From Trichobilharzia regenti (lineage: Eukaryota; Platyhelminthes; Trematoda; Strigeidida; Schistosomatidae), in NCBI GenBank assembly GCA_944472135.2, contig OX235262.1:71424887-71488886 (forward strand): 64,000 bases of DNA, in the 5' to 3' direction. Position 1 is the stretch's first letter. Every line of letters begins with the position of its first letter. A program made the position numbers and the translations under genes. Of the stretch, positions 56,929 through 64,000 are shown piece by piece. Under the pieces are notes generated by a model. The model ran no database searches, had not been told where the DNA came from, and saw only the letters and a program-made list of their open reading frames with translations.

Positions 56929-59900
56929 GAGTTATAATAATGGTAGTAATAGTAATAATAATAATAATAATAGTCGTTGTATTAGTAGTAGTACTAGTGG
57001 GACTTCTCCTCGTTAGTGTAAAAACACCTTAATGTCCTATCCTATTGAAGAGAAATACATCCCAAGAATACATTCAACACATTCACAAGATGGTATCCAG
57101 TTCACATAAACAATATAATCAAATGAAATGAAGATGAACGGTAGTAATAATAATATTTAACATATAACAGAAACAAATAATTTATAAACTGATCTAAATG
57201 TTCACTACTTTTTCTCACTTGAAAGTTCAACAAAACAACACAAAAGCCTGAAATCCTTTTTCAATCCCTTTAAATAACAAACATTGAATATTGAAACAAA
57301 GGTGCGAATTTTAAAAATACCGCTGGAAAGATTTGAACACTTTTAAGACGAAAAAAAGTTAAACAAAGAAAATAAGATCAAAATATATATTCATTCCTAA
57401 CAATTGAATATGTTAAAATTAAAATTGAAAGGCATAAAAGTCCAGTATGCTTTATATATATATTATGAATTAATTAGGTTAAATAAACAAAGTTCAGTAT
57501 GTTGTACATACATGTAGAGTAGGAGACAAACAAAAAAAAGAATATTATGAAAATGTGCGGGGAAAACGGCGGAGAGGGAGAGAAGATAATATAGTTAGAG
57601 ACGAAGAAGAAGACGAAATTCACAAGAAATCACCACGACTACTTATTTCTTAACAGGTAAATAAATTAATTAAATAAATGCGAAATCTACCACATTAATC
57701 ATATGGTGGTTACAGTATTCATATGTGTAATAAATAATAACACACCTACAGACTATTGCTGAAGAATATCATACACATAAAGGGGGGCTGAATAAACAGT
57801 TTACTATTGTGCTCATGTTTTGTTGGCCATTCTCACTCTTCAACCCTCAAGACACATTGGAAAAAACGCCTTGATTCCTGATTGACATGTGTATGCGGGT
57901 ATCCATGAGTAAAATATATTTATATAAAACACGCCCAGTCGTCTGTGTTTTTCGCTGCCTATCTTATCTTCATCATTTCAAGCATACAAACTGGAATAAT
58001 AATATTCCACACTCTGTTAGTCTCTCGGGTAAACCACTCGTTGATACTGATTGTTAAAAGATAGGACACGATAACACACACACACATACAATGAAGGGAA
58101 TAAAATATTGGAAAATAGTAATGCTGAAATTCTGCCCACACACACACGCCCCACCCTACCCCCCTGAATCAAAATATAATCAAGCATATGAATAGTAGTC
58201 ATAGGATAGTGTCATAGGAGAATAATGATAATTAGCACACAAGTTGAATAAAACAAAAAAAAGGTAAAAACAAACAGAAGTATAACATGACATTATTGTT
58301 ATTCTTTGTTAATTAATGAACAATCCTATCTTGTAATATATACTAATACTCATTGAAAGAGTATAAAGTGGAACAGAATAGGAAGAAGAGGCATAAAGTA
58401 AGGTAGGATAGGGTAGGTTCGGAGGATAGAAATCGCTGAAAATTTCGCGATAAAATATAACTAATTAATGCAAAAAAACGACAAGAAAATAGAAAAAGAC
58501 AAGAGATCGAAATGACAAGCTGGCAAGGGTAAGGGAACTAGTTATGCCTCAATTATCTTCTATAAAAAGAAGTGACTTTTAAGGACAGAAGACGACAAGA
58601 GAAGGAGAAAAGCAAGGAGGATAGTGTTTATCAGTGACTCTAATGAGTGACAAATAAGGGGAAATACACTTGAATACATACATATATATATCACAAGAGA
58701 ATCGGATTATGTAATATACATCCTTCTAATACGCAAACAGAAAAAGCAATGAGACAAGAGTATTATTATTAAATATTTACAAGAGATATTACAAACTGGC
58801 TGTTATACACCGAATCTACTACTTATATCTAGGATAACAGTAGTATAACAAGTGACGATAACGATAATAGTAGTAGTATTAACAATAGAAACTTCAAAAA
58901 AATGAAAGAAAGAAGAAGAGGAAATGTCGAGAAAGAATTGAGTGCATATATATGTATATATATTTGTATTAGACACCTATAAATTGTTTCATACATACAT
59001 CCATTCTCATTCCTATTATGATTATTATTATTATTAGCAGTAGTAGTAGTAGTAGTAGTGTAACAATCACATATAATGTCGTTGTTCGTCTATCAATTTA
59101 GTTAATCAGTCATTGAATCATAGGGTGATGGTGAATACCTGCAATTAATAATGAGAAAAACAAGTAGAGGGAGGAGAAACACAAATAACAGAGAGAGAGA
59201 GAGAAATATATAAAACAAGATCAATTTTCCCTTTTTATTTTTTTACATTACCTATCCTGAGAATCAATTAAGCAATATTATGAGATAAACTGACAGAGAG
59301 AAAGAGAATAACACCAGCAGAACAGTGATAGCCATAAAGGATAGGGTTGTTTTTACAATGTCTATGTACAAGTGTTTTTTTCTCCTGTTGTTTTAATTTG
59401 ATTTGACAATATTTTCGTCTGGCGTTACTCCTCATGTCCTCTTTTTTCTCTCCGCTTCAATAGGAATATAAAACCGGAGACAGCACAGCTGAATAAGAGA
59501 AGAGACAGTATGTATGTAAAACATACAACAGAGATGATAATCACCTACAAGATGACGATGATGGTGGTGGCGATGGCGGTGAAGATGATAGCGAAGATGA
59601 TTATAAAGCCATGTTGGAGAATATACAACAACAATAAAGGTTATTCAATACAATTCATATATATATGGTGTATTCTTCTCCTATTTATAGACTGTCTGTA
59701 GGAATCAATGCTGCTGAAGACTGGTTAACTTGTTCAAATCAATATTATTATTATTATTATGCAAACTGATTTATATCGGCCAGAAAAAACGACGATACAA
59801 TTGAAGAATAAGAATTTAGATAAACGACGTCAAAAATCAATTAGTAGTGACTCAGATAATAATAATAATAATAACTTTAAATCTCATTAATCAGGTATGA

Positions 59901-60397
59901 ATAATAGTCGGAGAATGAGATAGATACACGGAGATAGAGACAGCGACAGAGTGAGGTGTGAATACTCAGAGAAGAAGTCACGAAGACACCTGAAGGAAAG
60001 TAGATGATGATAAATGAAGACTAAAATTAACACTAAAGACCTCCATTCACATTGAAAGACTATGAGTATTATTTTATTTACATTATATTGCATACAGGTT
60101 ACGTGCAATAATATTTGATGACAATAATAATAACAATGATGGCCGTTGAGATGGTTGATTGATTACTATTTACTAATATTATTGTCAATGATAGTATTAG
60201 TACTATTATTATTATTATTGTCCTGAATAGGTAGGGTATGTATGTATTATAAAAGGTACATATATTAGTATGGAATTCAAACACTTTGCAATTCAAAACA
60301 ATTCACTTATACATAAGTAATAGATATAAAGACATAAAAAAAAGAAAGAAAACGCAAGGGAAAACACAAGGGACAGGGAAATTCTATCTGTTTGTTT

Positions 60398-60442
60398 GTG
60401 TGTTTGTATGTATGTGTGTATGGATGGGTGTGTGTGTGTGTA
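60398..60442. repeat. TG-rich microsatellite abutting YPEL stop codon
   Basis: TG/TTTG/TATG repeats end three bases before the stop codon complement at 60445. On the gene strand this is a CA-rich start of the 3' UTR. Confidence 0.85.
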
Positions 60443-60444
60443 TG

Positions 60445-60632
60445 TCAATAAGGTCTTCGTTGTTCTAATTCTGATAGAATCCAATCCCAACCATTATCTT
60501 TAATTAAGTGGGCTAATTCTATAATATATTTGCCTTCTTTATACTTTTGACTAGACTCAAAGGCTTGTTCATATTTCCAACCTAATACAGTATGACAACA
60601 ATCACAATAGATATCGGCTACAGAATGTAAGC
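60445..60632 (-). CDS. YPEL: Yippee-like zinc-binding protein, last coding exon (partial gene)
   Basis: The minus strand encodes 61 residues and a TGA stop (60447-60445). It opens [20 protein letters not shown], continues [20 protein letters not shown] and [17 protein letters not shown]. The first 50 residues match closely the C-terminal half of the highly conserved YPEL1-4 family, including the second zinc-binding Cys-x2-Cys (residues 9 and 12 here) and the SQKYKEG block. The exon starts after 'tctcttttgtag', a strong acceptor; two bases (GC) complete a Gly codon begun in the previous exon, as expected for the family's Gly-Leu-His. The tail after NGW is longer by about a dozen residues than the usual vertebrate end. 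The N-terminal half, with the first Cys pair, is not in the window and must lie beyond 64000. Yippee-like proteins are small nuclear or centrosome-associated factors of poorly known biochemistry. Confidence 0.93.
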
Positions 60633-60660
60633 CTACAAAAGAGAAAAAACAGAGGGCAAA
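60633..60660 (-). promoter_or_regulatory. Splice acceptor of YPEL terminal exon
   Basis: The minus strand reads 'tgttttttctcttttgtag' immediately before the exon, a pyrimidine tract followed by TAG. It fixes the exon start at 60632. Confidence 0.88.
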
Positions 60661-60804
60661 AACAAGGATATATACAGTTGATATAAAGTAGTGGAATATT
60701 CAACAAAATTTAAAAAGTGAACACACTATAAAAATTCAATCCCTTGACAATTTAACAAATAACTCACTGAAAAGTTAAACAAGACCTTACTACCGCTAAT
60801 CCTA

Positions 60805-61010
60805 AGAAATAGATTGATTACAGGATTTCATCAGGGGCTGACATTAGTTCGAATCCCGGTAGGTGCGTACTGATGAAGAGTCCCAAAGTATGACGAAACA
60901 GCTGTCCAGTACTCCCAGATGGTTTTCCAATGGTTCTCGAACTAATGTCAGCTCATGATGAAATCCTGTAACCAATCAAATCCCTACAACCCAACATTTG
61001 TAAAGGATTG
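60805..61010 (+). mobile_element. Family-2 SINE with inverted 5' tail, in YPEL intron
   Basis: 'gattacaggatttcatcag' near 60815 is the inverted copy of 'atgatgaaatcctgtaacc' near 60955. Between them lie a B-box relic, the ribozyme-like segment (GTACTG, ATGAAGA, GTCCC, GACGAA, perfect stem III ACA/TGT, CAGTAC at 60907-60912) and 'caatggttctcgaactaatg'. Confidence 0.75.
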
Positions 61011-61084
61011 AGTCGGAAACTTACCAACCAACTTGCCAACTACGCACTCTACGAATCTCGCTCAGCCGGTAGTCTTATTACTAC

Positions 61085-61640
61085 TATTACTATTGTTCCT
61101 CTGGGTTCCCCGAGTGAAACATATAGCTTCAACGGCATATCTACACTTCGCCCTAATCTCTGCTGTCTTCTTCAGCTGACCCCGTGATTGCCCATAGTCT
61201 CTCATCTCCTATCACTCGCTGGATCTCCCCCATATCACCCTAAGGTCAACACACAACTCGTCGTTCCCCATTTAGGTTCTACTCTAGCGATGACCTGCAT
61301 TATGCGCGACGGTATACTCGTTTAGCAATAAGCTCTTGGTTGATTTGTTCCCAGAGTTTCCTGTTTTTAATCCTTTCTGATTATTTGACATTCAATATTG
61401 AACCAGTGAAGGCAGCTGTTGATAAAAGTCGGCAGTAACATGCTGAAAGTGCTTGTTTTGGAGCGTAAGCCAAAAAGTGATCGGCCTAACATTGGTATTG
61501 AAAATTCGAATTTTGTTTTTAATGGTGAGTTTAGATGATGATGATGATGAGCCTCCAAACTGGTTATTCCAGAGTGATGAAGGCCTGTCTTGTCTTACTG
61601 AAATCTGGTTTTGACATTAGCTGGCAGCAGTTTCGCTAGA
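61085..61640 (-). mobile_element. Divergent RTE-like LINE 3' part
   Basis: 'attactattgttcctctggg' marks the LINE 3' end. The order 'gatctcccccatatcacc', 'ccatttaggttctactctag', 'gaaaattcgaattttgtt' follows the other minus-strand copies. Confidence 0.65.
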
Positions 61641-61689
61641 AAGGAAATGTATTAGACATGATGCTAGCAAAACCCAACCATCACTACTG

Positions 61690-61745
61690 AGACTTTAAAG
61701 CTCATGTTTGTAGCCCTACATTCCACTCGGAATTCGCCTAACTAA
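61690..61745 (+). mobile_element. Short LINE 3'-end fragment
   Basis: 'gtagccctacattccactcgg' resembles the LINE terminus in plus orientation. Confidence 0.4.
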
Positions 61746-62109
61746 GAAGAACCTATTTTCTAACATCAGAGAGTAAATGACATAGTCTAATGCTTGCGTT
61801 AGGTGTACATCTGCTGTGTCTTCTTATTAAAACTTCAGGTAACCTCCTTTGAAATAAAGTAATTCTATAGATGTCATAAGAAGGTGCCAGTTCAGTTATA
61901 TCTGAATGTCCAAGTATTGATTTTGTAAAGATTTTTGTTTGATTGCATAGAGGATTTCATCATGAGCTGACATCAGTTAGAATGTATTGAAGGCTACCAA
62001 GTAATTTATCAAAACTTTAGTAAAATAGCGACGTCAATTCGACTTCAGTTATTTAAACACAGTATGATAAGCCTTTTTAATTTTATTACGACGAGTAATT
62101 AATTTCATA
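61746..62109. other. Mostly unassigned intronic sequence
   Basis: A lone family-2 3' fragment lies at about 61950-61990 ('gaggatttcatcatgagctg'). Confidence 0.4.
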
Positions 62110-62310
62110 CAATTTATCAGGTACATGTTAGATGGTTGGTGGCGATAGGTAGAAGGCTTTAGACTTCGGTTTCAAGCTTGTTGGCAATCGCCAGGATGGT
62201 GCATTTACACAACCACGAAGGAACTAATATCCTCACGGGGATTCCAATTCAGACACATTACCACCGCGTTATTCCGGCTCACAGTTGACCTCCTGCAGAA
62301 CTATGATAGA
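62110..62310 (-). mobile_element. Family-5 tRNA-like SINE relic
   Basis: On the minus strand 'ggtggtaatgtgtctg' and 'gaattggaatccccgtg' are A-box and B-box relics. The plus strand starts 'tagatggttggtggcg'. Confidence 0.5.
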
Positions 62311-62599
62311 TACATTAGTCATTAGTCACTAAATAGGAGCTAATAGCATGCGTCCTGTTTTTGGTGTCAGTGCAGACGTTTATCCTAACAATTAAGTTTG
62401 AAATGTGGCCACCATACTAGGTGACTCATCATTGCAGGGTACATTTAATTGATGTTAGATGGTTTGATGAAATCGGTAGGAAACCTTGAAATTTAGGTTT
62501 CGTAATCTTTAACACCCTTTCGAAAGAATTAATGTCTACTCGTGGATATGAATCCACGTCACCCACAGACAGTGTTTAGAGGTTGAAATCATTTTAATC

Positions 62600-62820
62600 A
62601 CTTTTTTGATTTTGAGAGGAAAGGGCTTCAGACTTTGAAGTTTCAGTAGCAGAGTTTCCTAACCTGACACCCACCCCCACCACCACCCTTCAATTCTTCT
62701 GCGTTCACCTCTCACTAGGCGTGGTTTAGGAGTGCATGTCAGTCAGGGATCAAATCTCCTGAACCTGTTGAGTGGCTGACAAGCACTCCACCACTGGAAC
62801 TCAGATTCGCTTAAAATAAC
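62600..62820 (-). mobile_element. Family-4 SINE, decayed
   Basis: On the minus strand 'ccagtggtggagtgcttgtc' (A-box region) and 'aggagatttgatccctgac' (B-box relic) precede a body ending 'ttcaaagtctgaagccc'. Confidence 0.6.
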
Positions 62821-63160
62821 AAATGCACTTTCATGAATAAGAGATTGACTGTTAAGAAACTTTTACGAGTCAAACAGAAACCTGTGAAGTAAGACAGCAC
62901 AGATATAAGTATGACACAATATGTTTAGTAATCTGTCAAATAGGGACATGTGATTTGAAATGATTGTTTACAAATGTATACCATTAAAACTGTCATTTTT
63001 ACATTTCATATGCACGTATATAGCTAGATAGGGTCAAATAAACTTCAATATTAAAACAACAGTTTAAATCTAAACACAGACTACACATATTATAAAAATG
63101 TACTGTGAAGAGAAAAATATATAACGGCATAGTTTTTGTTTTTAGTGATACACAAACGTA
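62821..63160. other. Unassigned AT-rich sequence
   Basis: No feature recognised. Confidence 0.4.
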
Positions 63161-63176
63161 TAAATGAATTCAGTAT

Positions 63177-63424
63177 AAGAATTAAATTGGTGGATGGTGA
63201 TTAGCAGTGGAATCCAGGACAAAGCGCACTTTGTCCTATTTGGGACTCGTCATCTGGATAAAATGCGCATCCTGGATTCCACTGCCAGCCACCATCTACC
63301 AGTTTAATTCTAATTACATGCCTAGACATCGTCGAAGCATCTGCACAAGAAGTCAACATGTTAACCTGAGATAGAGCACTTCAGCCCAATCAATCGACGG
63401 GGAAATCTAAAATTTAATTTAAAT
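63177..63424 (+). mobile_element. 5'-inverted hammerhead SINE with 10-bp TSD
   Basis: AATTCAGTAT at 63167-63176 and 63425-63434 flanks a 248-bp insertion. From 63177 to about 63259 the minus strand holds the hammerhead region. From about 63260 the plus strand restarts at 'aaaatgcgcatcctgg', next to the ribozyme cleavage position, and runs through the complete tail ('catcgtcgaagcatctgcac'). Confidence 0.88.
63212..63259 (-). ncRNA. Hammerhead ribozyme motif, mutated
   Basis: Stem I ATCCAG/CTGGAT and stem II remain. The core is ATGACGA (C3A), and the GAA segment reads AAA. Inactive by expectation. Confidence 0.65.
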
Positions 63425-63544
63425 AATTCAGTATTACTTTAGTTTTTTTTAGGTTGTGAACACATAGTGAATACAATTCAGTGTACATAGATATAGTTAA
63501 TTCAAGGTAAATAACTTCACAACTTCGTTAATCACCAACTGTTT

Positions 63545-63795
63545 ATACACAAATTTATATGTATCTACGGGATCAGTTACACTGGAAGAACAGAAAGAAG
63601 GGCATATCTACGATTTTCTGAACATGTACCAAAAAGCTTATGTCTAACGGGAACAAATTCTTTAAACAGTGCCATCGCCAGACATCTCCTTGACATGGGT
63701 CATGAGATGGACGTCGAAAGATCGTTCAATTCTCCTTAAGGTTTTTGAAGCCATCTCCATCAATCAAGCTCGAAAACCATTCAACCACTGGAAAC
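63545..63795 (+). mobile_element. PLE GIY-YIG endonuclease fragment
   Basis: The plus strand reads IYRISYTGRTERRAYLRFSE, then HVPKSLCLTGTNSLNSAIA and RHLLDMGHEMDVERSF, followed by a frameshift. This is the GIY-YIG core and following region of a Penelope-like element, of a lineage different from those at 24895 and 22805. It probably lies in the YPEL intron. Confidence 0.85.
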
Positions 63796-63990
63796 CGATC
63801 CAATGGCCAACCCATGAACCTCAACTTCTGCCGATTCGTGATATATATAGTGCAACTGCCAGTCAATTTCATTCTGGAGTAACTGTCCTCTTACTTGACT
63901 TGGAGGGCTCCGCTAGTCACGGCTTCTCACTAGAACTCCAGGTAACTTCCTGTAAAGAGTCAGTCACTAGTGGGTATCAGACTAATCATC
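63780..63990 (-). mobile_element. Family-2 SINE 5' body
   Basis: 'ccaactggaaaccgatccaatgg'-like text, 'aacctcaacttctgccg', 'ttctcactagaactccagg' are the reverse complement of the family-2 5' body at 18980-19170. It abuts the PLE fragment. Confidence 0.65.
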
Positions 63991-64000
63991 AAATGTTGGT

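Larger units (their letters stand above)
56560..60444. other. Mobile-element-free, microsatellite-rich 3' flank of YPEL exon
   Basis: No RTE, PLE, SINE or LTR phrase was recognised in nearly 3.9 kb, unlike the rest of the window. It holds a TA run (56868-56926), ATA/AAT runs, AGT/ATT runs (59023-59058) and CA/TG tracts (58075-58090, 60398-60442). It lies directly 3' of the YPEL stop on the minus strand, so a long U-rich 3' UTR is plausible but unproven. Many AATAAA-like sites exist, so no end can be assigned. Confidence 0.5.

Noticed and set aside
56820..57032. 70-residue frame with Ile-Tyr repeats
   Set aside because: Translation of a TA and ATA/GTA microsatellite.
59510..59701. 63-residue Met/Lys-rich frame as a small gene
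   Set aside because: Composition follows GAT/ATG simple repeats; it lies in the probable YPEL 3' flank with no splice or domain support.

Overview
The window looks like a piece of a blood-fluke (Schistosoma) chromosome. It is AT-rich, has no bacterial-style gene packing, and is dominated by transposable-element remains of types known from schistosomes: tRNA-headed SINEs carrying a hammerhead ribozyme (the Sm-alpha type), 5'-truncated RTE-like LINE fragments ending in an (AAT)n tail, and Penelope-like elements (PLEs) with a GIY-YIG endonuclease end. The species cannot be fixed from the sequence alone.

Only one host gene segment is convincing. It is the last coding exon of a Yippee-like (YPEL1-4 class) zinc-binding protein on the minus strand at 60445-60632, with a clear splice acceptor and stop codon. 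Its upstream exons are not in the window. The 3.8 kb downstream of its stop (56560-60444) is free of recognisable mobile elements and rich in microsatellites. It is probably 3' UTR or protected 3' flank.

Layout: 1-8.2 kb holds RTE fragments, a compound hammerhead SINE flanked by a 14-bp target-site duplication (TSD) and a PLE end. 8.2-20.5 kb holds SINEs of several families, RTE and PLE fragments and foldbacks. 21.4-29.9 kb is PLE-rich; one PLE is split by a tRNA SINE and one is bracketed by inverted repeats. 31.6-49.6 kb is a large repeat structure: a diverged direct duplication of about 1.5 kb (31650-34500) runs into a multi-kb inverted duplication (33010-37060 against 44004-49620) with a 6.9 kb spacer. 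The right arm was later interrupted by a truncated RTE and then a solo LTR; a second solo LTR of the same family sits inside an RTE in the spacer. 50.5-56.5 kb is PLE, RTE, a compound hammerhead SINE, and RTE. 60.6-64 kb is probably YPEL intron, again full of repeats.

The most interesting biology is RNA-based. Four hammerhead SINE insertions share the same 5'-inverted architecture with TSDs of 10-14 bp, two showing tail-to-head junctions of multimeric units. A second SINE family carries a hammerhead-like fold in which stems I and III differ from the Sm-alpha type by compensatory changes, suggesting a second ribozyme lineage. All tRNA-like sequences seen are SINE heads, not tRNA genes. Names RTE, PLE and families 1 to 5 are my working labels; family 1 is the Sm-alpha-like SINE, family 2 the second hammerhead-like SINE, family 3 and 4 tRNA SINEs without ribozyme, family 5 other tRNA-like repeats.
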